Shown: positions 9,961-19,586, counted from the stretch's first letter. The stretch is 64,000 nt of DNA from Alistipes sp. (GCA_017623115.1 JAGAPT010000036.1:48954-112953); one strand, 5' to 3'. Notes: a model not told the origin generated them from the sequence alone. Numbers and translations: made by a program.

Positions 9961-10582
9961 CAAGAATCTGAAATATCTGACCGGCCCGTTCTCGGCGAAC
10001 AACCCGGTCATCGTGCAGATCTTGGGTATCTGCTCGGCGTTGGCCGTAACGGTGCAGCTCAAACCGGCTATCGTCATGGCTCTTTCGGTGACGGCCGTAA
10101 CGGCTTTTGCCAACCTGGTGATGTCGCTGCTGCGCAACGGACTGCCGTCGCGTATCCGCATCATCGTGCAGTTGGTAGTCATCGCCACGCTCGTTATCTT
10201 GGTAGACCAGGTGCTGAAAGCCTTCGTTTACGATGTCTCGAAGCAGTTGTCGGTCTATGTGGGTCTGATCATTACGAACTGTATCGTGATGGGTCGCGTG
10301 GAGGCCTTTGCTTTGGGTAACGGCCCGTGGGCATCGTTCCTCGATGGTATCGGCAATGGTCTGGGTTATGGTCTGATCCTCGTGATTGTCGCCTTCTTCC
10401 GCGAGCTCTTTGGCTCGGGTACGCTCTATGGGTTCCGCGTGATTCCCGAGAGCTGGTACATCGCTGAGGGTGGTTTCTACGCGAACAACGGCCTGATGCT
10501 CTTCCCGCCCATGGCACTGATTATCTGCGGTTGCATCATCTGGGTGCACCGCTCGAAAAACAAAGATTTACAAGAAAAATAG
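9953..10582 (+). CDS. nqrD: Na+-translocating NADH:quinone reductase subunit D
   Basis: Integral membrane subunit of about six helices that pairs with NqrE. Each contributes cysteines to an intramembrane iron centre. Cys27 in LGICSAL and the later TNCIVMGR are the expected ligands, arranged in inverted topology relative to NqrE. Length of 209 aa is normal. Its ATG lies inside the nqrC 3' end, which suggests coupled translation. Confidence 0.97.
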   Translation: MSNKNLKYLTGPFSANNPVIVQILGICSALAVTVQLKPAIVMALSVTAVTAFANLVMSLLRNGLPSRIRIIVQLVVIATLVILVDQVLKAFVYDVSKQLSVYVGLIITNCIVMGRVEAFALGNGPWASFLDGIGNGLGYGLILVIVAFFRELFGSGTLYGFRVIPESWYIAEGGFYANNGLMLFPPMALIICGCIIWVHRSKNKDLQEK

Positions 10583-10593
10583 GAGGGTAGGAT

Positions 10594-11202
10594 ATGAATT
10601 CGTTGCAAATTTTTATTGAGTCGATCTTTATCGACAACATGGTCTTCGCCTTCTTCTTCGGTATGTGTTCCTACATTGCCGTGTCGAAGAGCGTTAAGAC
10701 GGCCCTCGGACTCGGTGCAGCCGTTACCTTTGTGTTGGTGATGACTGTGCCGCTGAACTATCTCTTGTATAATTATGTCTTGAAGGCCGATGCGCTGGTC
10801 GAGGGGGTTGATTTGAGCTTCCTGACCTTCATCATCTTCATTGCTACGATTGCTGCCTTTGTGCAGCTTGTGGAGATGATCGTTGAGAAGTTCTCGCCGA
10901 CGCTCTACAGCCAGCTGGGTATCTTCCTGCCGCTGATTGCCGTGAACTGCGCCATCATGGGTGCGTCGCTCTTCATGCAGCAGAAGGTCGATGGTGGCGA
11001 GCTGACTTCGGTATGGCAGTCGATCGTGTATGGTTTGGGCTCGGGTCTGGGCTGGTGGTTGGCAATCGTGATGATGGCCGCTATCCGCGAGAAGACGACC
11101 TATTCGCATATTCCGGCTGCATTGAAGGGCCCCGGTATCGCCTTTATTATCACGGGTCTGATGGGTATCGCCTTCATGATTTTCTCGGGTATTCAGTTCT
11201 AA
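10594..11202 (+). CDS. nqrE: Na+-translocating NADH:quinone reductase subunit E
   Basis: Integral membrane partner of NqrD, 202 aa. Cys25 in [10 protein letters not shown] and the cysteine in [11 protein letters not shown] match the iron-binding cysteines of the family. It opens with [15 protein letters not shown], a typical NqrE start. A GGAGG ribosome-binding site is visible upstream (AATAGGAGGGTAGG), and nqrF follows after 20 bp. Confidence 0.97.
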   Translation: MNSLQIFIESIFIDNMVFAFFFGMCSYIAVSKSVKTALGLGAAVTFVLVMTVPLNYLLYNYVLKADALVEGVDLSFLTFIIFIATIAAFVQLVEMIVEKFSPTLYSQLGIFLPLIAVNCAIMGASLFMQQKVDGGELTSVWQSIVYGLGSGLGWWLAIVMMAAIREKTTYSHIPAALKGPGIAFIITGLMGIAFMIFSGIQF

Positions 11203-11222
11203 CCTTAAAAAGAGAATAGGAA

Positions 11223-12485
11223 ATGACACAGACAATTATTGTTGCAATCGTAGCCTTTCTGGTGGTAACCCTCCTGTTGGTGGGCCTGCTTCTCTTTGCA
11301 AAGGCAAAACTGACCTCGTCGGGTGCCGTGACGATCGATGTGAACAACGGCGATAAGGTCTTTGAGGCCGAGAGCGGTTCGACGCTGCTCGCTACATTGG
11401 CCGATAACAAGATTTTCCTCCCCTCGGCTTGCGGTGGTGGTGGTGCCTGCGGTATGTGTAAATGCCAGGTTTTGGAGGGCGGCGGTGAGCTGCTCCCGAC
11501 CGAGACAGGCTTCATCACGCGTAAGATGGCCAAGGAGCATTGGCGTCTGGGCTGCCAGGTGAAGGTGAAGGAGAATATGAAGATTCAGGTGCCGGAGTCG
11601 GTGCTGGGTGTGAAGAAATGGGAGTGTGAGGTAATCTCGAACCGCAACATCTCGACCTTCCTCAAGGAGTTTGTCGTGAAGTTGCCCGAGGGCGAGACGC
11701 TGAACTTCCGCAGTGGTGGTTACATCCAGATCGATATTCCGCAGTACGACCAGATCAAGTTCTCGGATATGGATATCGACGAGAAGTTCCGTGGCGATTG
11801 GGACCACTTCAAGATGTGGGACCTCGTGACGACGAACCCCGAGCCGACCTTCCGTGCCTACTCGATGGCCAATCACCCTGCCGAGGGCAATATCATCATG
11901 CTCAACATCCGTATTGCTACGCCTCCGTTTGATCGCGTGAATGGCGGCTTTATGAAGGTGAACCCGGGTATCTGCTCGTCGTACATCTTCTCGCGCAAGC
12001 CGGGTGATAAGGTAACCATTTCGGGTCCTTATGGTGAGTTCTTCCTGGATGAGAACCTGCCCGATACGCAGGAGTTGATCTTCATCGGTGGTGGTGCCGG
12101 TATGGCTCCGATGCGCAGCCACCTGATGCACCTCTTCAAGACCGAGAAGACGAAGCGTCCCGTATCGTTCTGGTATGGCGCTCGTGCTTTGAAGGAGGCT
12201 CCCTATATGGATGAGTTCAACCAGATTCAGGAGGAGTTCCCCAACTTCAAGATGAATCTCGCACTCGACCGTCCCGATCCCGAGGCTGATGCCAAGGGTG
12301 TGGCTTACACGGCAGGTTTCGTACACAATGTGCTGTATGAGAACTACCTGAAGAACCACGAGGCTCCGGAGGATTGTATCTACCTCATGTGCGGACCTCC
12401 GATGATGATCGGTGCCGTCGTGAATATGCTCGATTCGCTGGGCGTACCGCCGGAGAATATTCTCTACGATAATTTCGGATCGTAG
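11223..12485 (+). CDS. nqrF: Na+-translocating NADH:quinone reductase subunit F
   Basis: Electron-input subunit that oxidises NADH and passes electrons via FAD and a [2Fe-2S] cluster. One N-terminal helix (about 3-25) is followed by a ferredoxin domain with Cys70, Cys76, Cys79 and Cys111, the same numbers as in Vibrio. The FAD motif RAYSMANHP and the NADH motifs GGGAGMAPMRSH and MCGPPMM follow. At 420 aa it is slightly longer than Vibrio NqrF. Last gene of the operon, closed by a strong terminator. Confidence 0.97.
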   Translation: MTQTIIVAIVAFLVVTLLLVGLLLFAKAKLTSSGAVTIDVNNGDKVFEAESGSTLLATLADNKIFLPSACGGGGACGMCKCQVLEGGGELLPTETGFITRKMAKEHWRLGCQVKVKENMKIQVPESVLGVKKWECEVISNRNISTFLKEFVVKLPEGETLNFRSGGYIQIDIPQYDQIKFSDMDIDEKFRGDWDHFKMWDLVTTNPEPTFRAYSMANHPAEGNIIMLNIRIATPPFDRVNGGFMKVNPGICSSYIFSRKPGDKVTISGPYGEFFLDENLPDTQELIFIGGGAGMAPMRSHLMHLFKTEKTKRPVSFWYGARALKEAPYMDEFNQIQEEFPNFKMNLALDRPDPEADAKGVAYTAGFVHNVLYENYLKNHEAPEDCIYLMCGPPMMIGAVVNMLDSLGVPPENILYDNFGS

Positions 12486-12501
12486 CCGACGCTTAAACAA
12501 G

Positions 12502-12538
12502 AAAGCAGGGATGGTTGTTTGCCATCCCTGCTTTTTTT
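12502..12538. terminator. Terminator of nqr operon (bidirectional)
   Basis: A 13-bp stem AAAGCAGGGATGG/CCATCCCTGCTTT with a 7-nt loop runs into a T-tract. It lies between the convergent nqrF and dehydrogenase genes and can serve both. Confidence 0.92.
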
Positions 12539-12554
12539 ATCTTCAGAACAAACT

Positions 12555-13484
12555 TTATAAGGTAGTCCGTATGTTCTCGGCAATCTTGGCGACCAGCCGC
12601 TCACGGGCTTCACGGGAGGCCCATGCTGTGTGGGGCGTGAGCGAGAGTCGCTCGGGGTGCGCCATCGAGAGCAGGGGTGAGTCGGCTGGCAGAGGCTCTA
12701 TGGCAAAGACATCCAATCCGGCACCGGCCAAACAGCCCTCATCGAGGGCTTGTGCCAAGGCTGCCTCATCGACAATGCCTCCACGGCCTGCATTGAGCAG
12801 GATGGCCGAGGGCTTCATGCGGCACAACTCCGCATACCCCAGCAACCCCCGAGTTTGCTCATTGAGCGGTGCGTGTATCGACACGACATCGGCTGTTGTA
12901 AGCAACTCATCGAGCGAGAGAGCCGGATAGCGGTCGCTATGCGCCTTGCCCGAAGTGGGGTAGTAGACCACCTCCATTCCAAAGGCCTCGGCAATAGCCG
13001 CGACACGATTGCCAATCGTGCCCAGGCCGATGATGCCGATGCGTTTGCCGTGCAGTTCGCTCCACGAACAGCCCATGTAGGTGAAGAGCCCGCTGTGGCT
13101 GTATGCGCCGCTTTTGATGTGATGGTCGTAGTGTGGAGCTTGGCCAACGAGATTCAGCAGGTGCATAAAGGTGGTCTGCACGACACTTTCGGTCGAGTAT
13201 CCGGCTACGTTGCGCACCGGAATCCCCCGCTCGGCAGCATAATCGAGGTCGATGTTGTTCGTTCCCGTAGCCGCTACACAGATGAGGCGCAGGGCAGGGG
13301 CTGCATCGATTTCGGCACGGCCGATGAGCACCTTATTGGTGATGATGACCTCGGCATCGGCAATGCGCTCCGCTACCTGATGTGGGGCAGAGGTCTCGTA
13401 GCAGACCAATTCGCCCAGTGTAGCAATTGGAGCAAGCGATACGTCACCCAGACTTGCTCGGTCTAAAAAACAGATTTTACACAT
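12555..13484 (-). CDS. D-2-hydroxyacid dehydrogenase (NAD-dependent)
   Basis: Reduces a 2-keto acid (hydroxypyruvate, glyoxylate or similar) with NAD(P)H. The Rossmann motif GLGTIG is at 153-158, and the catalytic triad Arg234 (NAGRGG), Glu263 (AIEP) and His285 (TPHTAW) is complete. At 309 aa it lacks the regulatory domains of SerA and resembles glycerate dehydrogenase (HprA). Its ATG overlaps the AraC gene by 8 bp with a strong GGAGG inside that gene, so the two are co-translated. This suggests a role linked to rhamnose or pectin sugar use, though the substrate is unknown. Confidence 0.88.
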   Translation of the reverse strand: MCKICFLDRASLGDVSLAPIATLGELVCYETSAPHQVAERIADAEVIITNKVLIGRAEIDAAPALRLICVAATGTNNIDLDYAAERGIPVRNVAGYSTESVVQTTFMHLLNLVGQAPHYDHHIKSGAYSHSGLFTYMGCSWSELHGKRIGIIGLGTIGNRVAAIAEAFGMEVVYYPTSGKAHSDRYPALSLDELLTTADVVSIHAPLNEQTRGLLGYAELCRMKPSAILLNAGRGGIVDEAALAQALDEGCLAGAGLDVFAIEPLPADSPLLSMAHPERLSLTPHTAWASREARERLVAKIAENIRTTL

Positions 13485-14403
13485 ATTCCTCCTCTTCGGG
13501 ATAGTGAAGTCCGGTCTTGTGCAGAATGCCGTTGCGTGTGCGGAAATCCGAGGCAGTGATGTTCATGTGCTGTTTGAAGAAGCAGCAGAAACGGCTCACC
13601 GACTCGAAGCCTGTTTCGCAGGCAATCTCGGAGATGTTCTTCGACGAAGTGGTCAGCAACTCCTTGGCCAGGTTGAGCTTGAGTTGCTGCTGATAGGTCG
13701 ACATCGATACACCGGTGATGGTCTTGAAGAGGCTGCGCAGGAGCGAATAGCTCATGCTGAGACGTGCGGCAATATCGGCCGGCGAGAGTTTCGTGGCGAT
13801 ATTCTCACGCAGCAACATCTGCGCCTGGTTGATTTTATCGGTGTTCTTGTTGCCGCGGTTCGTGTAGTTGATTTGCTCGTAGTAGACACGGCCGAGGAGG
13901 TGGAAGATAACACCGGCAATGACCTGCTGGGTGCCCCGAATATCGTCCATCGAGTAGGAGATAATCTTGTTGTAGAGCCCGACGATGGATTCGCGTACAC
14001 CGACCTTGAGCATGGGTGTTTTGCGCGAGAAGAAGTTACGAATCGTCGTATCGACCTGTGCACCTCGGAACCCGACCCACATTTCATTCCAGCCCGTATC
14101 AGGGTTGGGGTAGTAGAGGTGGCGTTCGCCGGGAAAGAGCAGCAGGATGGTGCCTGCCTCGACACGGGTCATCTCGCACGATGAAGATTGAAAAAAGCCC
14201 TCGCCCTCGGTAATGTAGACCAATTGATACTCATCCAGCACACGACCATTGTTTGTAAAATTGTAGTCGGTCGGATGGATGGCAACGGGGTAGGGAGCGT
14301 GGGGCTTGACATTCTGCGTGCCTACTGTGGTGCACACCAGGCCCCATTTTTCATCCTGGGCATTGGCCGAAGGATACTTCAGGAAGTCGGTTGGTTGCAG
14401 CAT
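13477..14403 (-). CDS. AraC-family regulator, likely controlling the rhamnose operon
   Basis: A 308-residue regulator with an N-terminal cupin-like sensor domain (about 25-130; TEGEGFFQSS, LLLFPGERHLY) and a C-terminal double helix-turn-helix domain (about 195-295; LSPADIAARLSMSYSLLRSLFK, ISEIACETGFESVSRFCCFFK split across two HTHs). It is transcribed divergently from rhaB across a 254-bp A/T-rich spacer, the usual position of a local activator. RhaR of Bacteroides thetaiotaomicron is also an AraC-type rhamnose regulator, so this is probably its counterpart; the inducer is inferred. Confidence 0.88.
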   Translation of the reverse strand: MLQPTDFLKYPSANAQDEKWGLVCTTVGTQNVKPHAPYPVAIHPTDYNFTNNGRVLDEYQLVYITEGEGFFQSSSCEMTRVEAGTILLLFPGERHLYYPNPDTGWNEMWVGFRGAQVDTTIRNFFSRKTPMLKVGVRESIVGLYNKIISYSMDDIRGTQQVIAGVIFHLLGRVYYEQINYTNRGNKNTDKINQAQMLLRENIATKLSPADIAARLSMSYSLLRSLFKTITGVSMSTYQQQLKLNLAKELLTTSSKNISEIACETGFESVSRFCCFFKQHMNITASDFRTRNGILHKTGLHYPEEEEYV

Positions 14404-14423
14404 AGTTGCTAATTTTGGTTGGG

Positions 14424-14535
14424 TTGTTTTGGCAAATATAATAAATTAATTCGTTTAATTAAACACTTTTGTTCAAAATTAGCGAAAAAGAGTAAAATAT
14501 GGAAAAATGGCAGTATTCGGAATTGTTTTGGCAAA
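14424..14535. promoter_or_regulatory. Divergent araC/rhaB control region with repeated 13-mer and palindrome
   Basis: The 254-bp spacer contains two perfect copies of TTGTTTTGGCAAA (14424-14436 and 14523-14535) and a perfect 12-bp palindrome GTTTAATTAAAC (14453-14464). On the minus strand TATATTTG (14440-14433) is a good -7 element for the regulator; one 13-mer overlaps it and the palindrome falls near its -33 region. No good promoter is seen for rhaB, as expected for an activator-dependent operon. Confidence 0.55.
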
Positions 14536-14657
14536 ATCGACAAGCAAAAATTGAAAGAAAAAATTTAATTTTGTTAAATCGTATTGCATTGTGCCCGAAC
14601 GGGAAAAAGGGAGGTGCGCTTTGGATGCGAAGATAAAGAATCAACTTGAATAAACCT

Positions 14658-16082
14658 ATGAGCAAGCATTGTTTTTTGGCAGTAGACCTGGGTGCCACCA
14701 GCGGACGTGTTATTTTGGCCACCCTCGGTGAGGACCATATCGATTTGGAGGTATTGCATCGCTTTCCGAACCGACTGATTGAGGTGGGCGGTAAGTATTA
14801 TTGGAATATCTACGCCCTCTATGAGGATATTCTGCAAGGATTGACCGAGGCCGGTAAGCGTCAGGTGCCTATCCACTCGATTGGTATCGATACATGGGGG
14901 GTCGATTTCGCCTTCGTGAATGAGGATGGTACGTTGGCCGGTCTGCCGCGCGCCTATCGTGACCCCTACACCAATGGGGCTCCCGAGGCCTTCTTCGAGC
15001 AGTGTCCGCGCGAAGAGGTCTATGGTCGAACGGGTATTCAAATCATGAATTTCAACTCGCTCTTCCAACTCTTTGCCATGAACAAGGAGGGCTCGTCGGC
15101 ACTGCAACATGCCGACAAGTTGCTCTTCATGCCCGATGCGCTGGCCTATCTGCTGACCGGCAGCCAGGTGTGCGAATATACGATTTTGTCGACCTCGCAG
15201 TTTATGAATCCCCGCACGAAACAGGTGGATAAGGAGTTGCTGGCTGTGGCAGGCGTGAAGCCGGAGTTGATTCCCGAGGTGGTGATGCCCGGCACGAAGG
15301 TCGGTACGCTGACACCGACCCTGGCTAAGCTGACGGGGTTAGGCGAGATTCCCGTGGTGGCTGTTGCGGGACACGATACGGGTTCGGCTGTAGCGGCTGT
15401 TCCGGCCGAGGATGAGGGCTTTGCCTACCTCTCGTCGGGTACGTGGTCGTTGATGGGTGTCGAGTTGCAGGAGCCCGAGATTACGGAGAACTCCTTTGCG
15501 TTGAACTATACGAACGAGGGTGGTGTCGATGGCACGACCCGCTTCCTGAAGAATATCACCGGCATGTGGCTCCTCGAGCAGTGCCGTGCGACGTGGAAGA
15601 AGGAGGGTAAGGATTACTCCTATCCCGAGATTATGCAGATGATGCAGACGACGCAGCCGTCGGTCGATTTGCTCGATCCCGATGCGCGTGAGTTTGCTGC
15701 CCCGACCGATATGCCGACGGCCATCCGCCTCTATTGTGAGGCACGCGGCTTGGCCGTGCCACAGGATGATGCAGCGATGATTCGTCTGATATTCGACTCG
15801 CTGGCAGCAAAATATGCCGAGGTGCTGAATAACCTGCGTGCCGTGGCTCCGTTTGAGATTAAGACGCTGCACGTGATTGGTGGTGGCGCACAGAATGGTC
15901 TGCTCAATCAGATGACGGCCGATGCTTGCGGTATTCCTGTTGTGGCAGGTCCGACCGAGGCCACAGCGTTGGGTAATGTGATGGTGCAGGCGCGTGCCGC
16001 CGGTCTGGTTGGCTCACTTGCCGAGATGCGTCGCTACATCCGTCGCTCGATTGAAACGACAACCTTTACTCCGAAAAACTAA
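14658..16082 (+). CDS. rhaB: L-rhamnulokinase
   Basis: FGGY-family kinase that phosphorylates L-rhamnulose to rhamnulose 1-phosphate. The N-terminal VDLGATSGRV is the ATPase phosphate-1 motif. WNIYALYEDI, GIDTWGVDF and NFNSLFQL are rhamnulokinase-specific, and the C-terminal GGGAQNGLLNQ motif is complete. A TTG lies 12 bp upstream in frame, but the ATG giving MSKHCFLAVD fits the family. Length 474 aa. First gene of rhaB-rhaA-fucO-rhaT-rhaD. Confidence 0.95.
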   Translation: MSKHCFLAVDLGATSGRVILATLGEDHIDLEVLHRFPNRLIEVGGKYYWNIYALYEDILQGLTEAGKRQVPIHSIGIDTWGVDFAFVNEDGTLAGLPRAYRDPYTNGAPEAFFEQCPREEVYGRTGIQIMNFNSLFQLFAMNKEGSSALQHADKLLFMPDALAYLLTGSQVCEYTILSTSQFMNPRTKQVDKELLAVAGVKPELIPEVVMPGTKVGTLTPTLAKLTGLGEIPVVAVAGHDTGSAVAAVPAEDEGFAYLSSGTWSLMGVELQEPEITENSFALNYTNEGGVDGTTRFLKNITGMWLLEQCRATWKKEGKDYSYPEIMQMMQTTQPSVDLLDPDAREFAAPTDMPTAIRLYCEARGLAVPQDDAAMIRLIFDSLAAKYAEVLNNLRAVAPFEIKTLHVIGGGAQNGLLNQMTADACGIPVVAGPTEATALGNVMVQARAAGLVGSLAEMRRYIRRSIETTTFTPKN

Positions 16083-16105
16083 TTAAAACTTAAAACTATA
16101 CGCGT

Positions 16106-17359
16106 ATGAAAACAGAATTGATTCAGAAGGCTTATGAAGTAGCCAAAGAACGCTATGCAGCCATTGGTATTGATACGGATGCTGTCCTGGAGCAGTTGCA
16201 GAAGATTCAACTGTCGCTGCACTGCTGGCAGGCTGACGATGTGGTAGGATTCGAACCCAAGGCCGGTTCGTTGTCGGGTGGTATCCAGACGACGGGTAAC
16301 TATCCGGGTCGTGCCCGCAACATCGACGAGTTGCGTCAGGATGTCTTGAAGGCTGCTTCGCTCATTCCGGGTAAGCATCGTCTGAATCTGCACGAGATTT
16401 ATGGCGATTTCGGTGATAAATTCGTCGATCGCAACGAGGTGGAGCCCTGCCACTTCCAGAGCTGGATTGATTGGGCCAAGGCCAACGATATGAAGCTCGA
16501 TTTCAACTCGACCTCGTTCTCGCATCCCAAGTCGGGTGACCTGTCGCTTTCGAATCCCGATCCCGAGATCCGCAACTTCTGGATCGAGCACACGAAGCGT
16601 TGCCGTGCCGTTGCTGAGGCGATGGGTGTGGCACAAGAGGACCCCTGTATCATGAATGTTTGGGTACACGACGGCTCGAAGGACCTGACCGTAAACCGCA
16701 TGTACTACCGCGAGTTGCTGAAGGATTCGCTGGATCAGATCTTCGCCACGGAGTACAAGAATATGAAGGACTGCATCGAGTCGAAGGTTTTCGGCATCGG
16801 TTTGGAGAGCTACACCGTAGGTTCGAATGACTTCTACATTGGCTATGGCGCATCGCGCGGCAAGATGGTTACGCTCGATACGGGTCACTTCCACCCGACC
16901 GAGAGCATCGCCGATAAGGTATCGTCGCTCTTGCTCTATACGCCCGAGGTGATGTTGCATGTGTCGCGTCCGGTACGCTGGGACTCGGACCACGTAACCA
17001 TCATCAACGACGAGACGCTCGAACTCTGCAAGGAGATTACGCGTTGCAATGCGCTGGATAAGGTGCACATCGGTCTGGACTACTTCGATGCCTCGATTAA
17101 CCGCATCGGTGCGTATGTGATTGGTTCGCGCGCTACGCAGAAGTGTATGTTGCAGGCCCTGTTGGAGCCCATCGCTACGCTGCGTGAGTATGAACTGTCG
17201 GGCAAGGGCTTCGAGCGTCTGGCTCTCTTGGAGGAGTGCAAGTCGCTGCCGTGGACCGCTGTATGGGATATGTTCTGCCTGAAGAACGACGTGCCGGTGG
17301 GCGAGGAGTTTATCGCCGACGTGCAGAAGTATGAGCAGGAGGTAACCTCGAAACGCTAA
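16106..17359 (+). CDS. rhaA: L-rhamnose isomerase
   Basis: Isomerises L-rhamnose to L-rhamnulose using Mn2+. Family signatures include IQLSLHCWQADDVVGFE near residue 35, GGIQTTGNYPG, NLHEIYGD, DFNSTSFSHP and the metal-site segments DTGHFHPTES and DSDHV. Length of 417 aa is normal. It begins 23 bp after rhaB and belongs to the same operon. Confidence 0.97.
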   Translation: MKTELIQKAYEVAKERYAAIGIDTDAVLEQLQKIQLSLHCWQADDVVGFEPKAGSLSGGIQTTGNYPGRARNIDELRQDVLKAASLIPGKHRLNLHEIYGDFGDKFVDRNEVEPCHFQSWIDWAKANDMKLDFNSTSFSHPKSGDLSLSNPDPEIRNFWIEHTKRCRAVAEAMGVAQEDPCIMNVWVHDGSKDLTVNRMYYRELLKDSLDQIFATEYKNMKDCIESKVFGIGLESYTVGSNDFYIGYGASRGKMVTLDTGHFHPTESIADKVSSLLLYTPEVMLHVSRPVRWDSDHVTIINDETLELCKEITRCNALDKVHIGLDYFDASINRIGAYVIGSRATQKCMLQALLEPIATLREYELSGKGFERLALLEECKSLPWTAVWDMFCLKNDVPVGEEFIADVQKYEQEVTSKR

Positions 17360-17385
17360 TCAACAAACCTTAAAACGCAAACAAG

Positions 17386-18540
17386 ATGTATCGCATTGTA
17401 TTGAACGAAACCTCCTACTACGGAGCAGGTTGCCGCTCGGTGATTGCCGACGAGATTAAGAAACGCGGCTATCAGAAGGTGATGCTTATCACGGATAAAG
17501 ATTTGGTGAAATTTGGCGTAGCAGCCAAGGTGGAGGAGGTCTTGAAGGGGGCGGAGATTCCCTATGAGATTTTCTCGGACATCAAGCCCAATCCGACCAT
17601 CAAGAATGTGCTGGATGCACTGGCTGCATTCCAGGCTTCGGGTGCCGATTGTATCGTGGCCCTGGGTGGTGGCTCGTCGATTGATACGGCCAAGGCGGTA
17701 GGTATCATCAACAACAACCCCGAGTTTAAGGATGTACGCTCGTTGGAGGGTGTGGCCCCCACGAAAAATCGTGCTGTTCCGACCTTTGCCCTTCCGACGA
17801 CGGCCGGTACGGCTGCAGAGGTGACGATCAACTACGTCATCACGGACGAGGAGAACAAGAAGAAGATGGTCTGCGTAGACCCGAACGACATTCCGATGTG
17901 TGCCGTGATCGACTGCGAACTGATGATGTCGATGCCGAAGGGTCTGACCGCCGCTACGGGTATGGACGCCCTGACGCACGCCATCGAAAGCTACATCACG
18001 CCGGGAGCCTGGACCATGAGCGATATGTTCGAGTTCAAGGCCATCGAGCTGATTCATGAGCACCTCTACAACGCTGTGCAGAATGGTCAGGATGTCGTGG
18101 CTCGTGAGGGTATGGCCGAGGCGCAGTACATTGCCGGTATGGGCTTCTCGAATGTCGGTCTGGGTATCGTGCACTCGATGGCTCACCCGCTGGGTGCCTT
18201 CTACGATACGCCGCACGGTGTGGCCAACGCACTGCTCTTGCCCTATGTGATGGAGTACAATGCCGACTCGCCGGCACGCCCGAAGTACCTTGGCATTGCC
18301 AAGGCGATGGGCGTCAATACGGAGGGTATGTCGGTCGATGAGGGTGTGAAGGCCGCTATCGAGGCGGTACGCGCTTTGTCGCTGAGCATCAATATCCCGC
18401 AGCGTCTGTCGGAGATTGGCGTGAAGAAGGAGGATTTGCACGATTTGGCTGTGGCTGCCTTCAACGATGTTTGCACGGGTGGCAACCCGCGTCCTACGTC
18501 GGTCGAGGAGATCGAGGCCATCTATAACACGGCTTATTAA
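17386..18540 (+). CDS. fucO: Lactaldehyde reductase (iron-dependent alcohol dehydrogenase)
   Basis: Group III alcohol dehydrogenase that reduces L-lactaldehyde, a product of rhamnulose-1-phosphate cleavage, to 1,2-propanediol and regenerates NAD+. It shows the nucleotide motif GGGSSIDTAK (about 98-107), PTTAGTAAEVT, and the metal ligands in GMDALTHAIE, HSMAHPLGAFYDTPHG. Length of 384 aa is typical. Its place between rhaA and rhaT supports the lactaldehyde assignment; methylglyoxal-derived lactaldehyde could be a second substrate. Confidence 0.94.
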   Translation: MYRIVLNETSYYGAGCRSVIADEIKKRGYQKVMLITDKDLVKFGVAAKVEEVLKGAEIPYEIFSDIKPNPTIKNVLDALAAFQASGADCIVALGGGSSIDTAKAVGIINNNPEFKDVRSLEGVAPTKNRAVPTFALPTTAGTAAEVTINYVITDEENKKKMVCVDPNDIPMCAVIDCELMMSMPKGLTAATGMDALTHAIESYITPGAWTMSDMFEFKAIELIHEHLYNAVQNGQDVVAREGMAEAQYIAGMGFSNVGLGIVHSMAHPLGAFYDTPHGVANALLLPYVMEYNADSPARPKYLGIAKAMGVNTEGMSVDEGVKAAIEAVRALSLSINIPQRLSEIGVKKEDLHDLAVAAFNDVCTGGNPRPTSVEEIEAIYNTAY

Positions 18541-18551
18541 ACCGCGCACCG

Positions 18552-19586
18552 ATGGAAATTCTGATCGGATTATTGATCATTGCAGTCGGCAGTTTCTGCC
18601 AATCGAGTTCGTATGTACCTATTAAAAAGGTGCGCGAGTGGTCGTGGGAGAGCTTCTGGCTGACGCAAGGTGTCTTTGCGTGGCTCGTATTCCCCGTGCT
18701 GGGTGCCTTGCTGGCGGTGCCGGCAGGCCACTCGCTGGGCGAGTTGATCACGGCAGACAACGCCTTCAAAATCTGGATGACGATCCTCTTTGGTGTGCTT
18801 TGGGGTATCGGAGGCCTGACCTTCGGCCTCTCGATGCGCTACCTGGGTGTGGCACTCGGTCAATCCATTTCGCTCGGCACGTGTGCCGGTCTGGGCACGA
18901 TTATGGGCCCCGTGATGCTGCACATCTTCTATCCCGAGGCAGGACATCTGGAAAAACTGACGGCTGCCGTGCTGATTGGTGTGGTGGTTACGTTGGTAGG
19001 TATCGCCATTATCGGTGTGGCCGGTGGTATGAAAGCTTCGTCGCTCTCCGAGGAGGAGAAGCAGGCTGCTGTGAAGGACTTCAACTTCCCGAAGGGCATC
19101 CTGATTGCCCTCTTGGCGGGTTTTATGAGTGCCTGCTTTAACATGGGACTGGAGTTTGGCGGTTCGCTGCACTTCCCCGAGACGGGCGATATGTTCAAGA
19201 CGCTGCCCGGTACGATGTTCGTTACGCTGGGTGGTTTTGTGACGAATGCCCTCTACTGCTTGTGGCAGAATGCCAAGAACAAGAGTTTTGCAGACTACGG
19301 TAAGCGTTCGTTGTGGGCGAATAACATCCTCTTCTGTGCCTTGGCCGGAGGTTTGTGGTATTCGCAGTTCTTCGGTCTGAGCCTCGGTAAGGGCTTCCTC
19401 ACGGAGTCGCCGACGCTGACGACCTTCGCCTTCTGTATCCTGATGGCACTCAATGTAACCTTCTCGAATGTGTGGGGTATCCTGCTCAAAGAGTGGAAGG
19501 GGTGCTCGAAGAAGACCATCGCCGTACTGGTGGTGGGTATTGTCGTGCTGATTGCCTCGACATTTATTCCCGAATTGTTGAAATAG
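18552..19586 (+). CDS. rhaT: L-rhamnose/H+ symporter (RhaT family)
   Basis: Inner-membrane transporter of the drug/metabolite superfamily that brings L-rhamnose into the cell. About ten hydrophobic helices fill its 344 residues. The opening GLLIIAVGSFCQSSSYVPIKKVREWSWE (interrupted here for length) and GGLTFGLSMRYLGVALGQS are typical of RhaT. It is 11 bp after fucO and 18 bp before rhaD, within the operon. Confidence 0.94.
   Translation: MEILIGLLIIAVGSFCQSSSYVPIKKVREWSWESFWLTQGVFAWLVFPVLGALLAVPAGHSLGELITADNAFKIWMTILFGVLWGIGGLTFGLSMRYLGVALGQSISLGTCAGLGTIMGPVMLHIFYPEAGHLEKLTAAVLIGVVVTLVGIAIIGVAGGMKASSLSEEEKQAAVKDFNFPKGILIALLAGFMSACFNMGLEFGGSLHFPETGDMFKTLPGTMFVTLGGFVTNALYCLWQNAKNKSFADYGKRSLWANNILFCALAGGLWYSQFFGLSLGKGFLTESPTLTTFAFCILMALNVTFSNVWGILLKEWKGCSKKTIAVLVVGIVVLIASTFIPELLK

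Noticed and set aside
7978-10188. Very long open frame (736 codons) on the minus strand across nqrA-nqrD
   Set aside because: It is antisense to four well-supported nqr genes. High G+C at third positions leaves few stops on the opposite strand, and the peptide is rich in Arg/His/Gln with no known domain.
6734-12485. Rnf complex instead of NQR
   Set aside because: The first subunit has no ferredoxin cysteine clusters, and the last is an FAD/NADH-binding NqrF with one [2Fe-2S] cluster.
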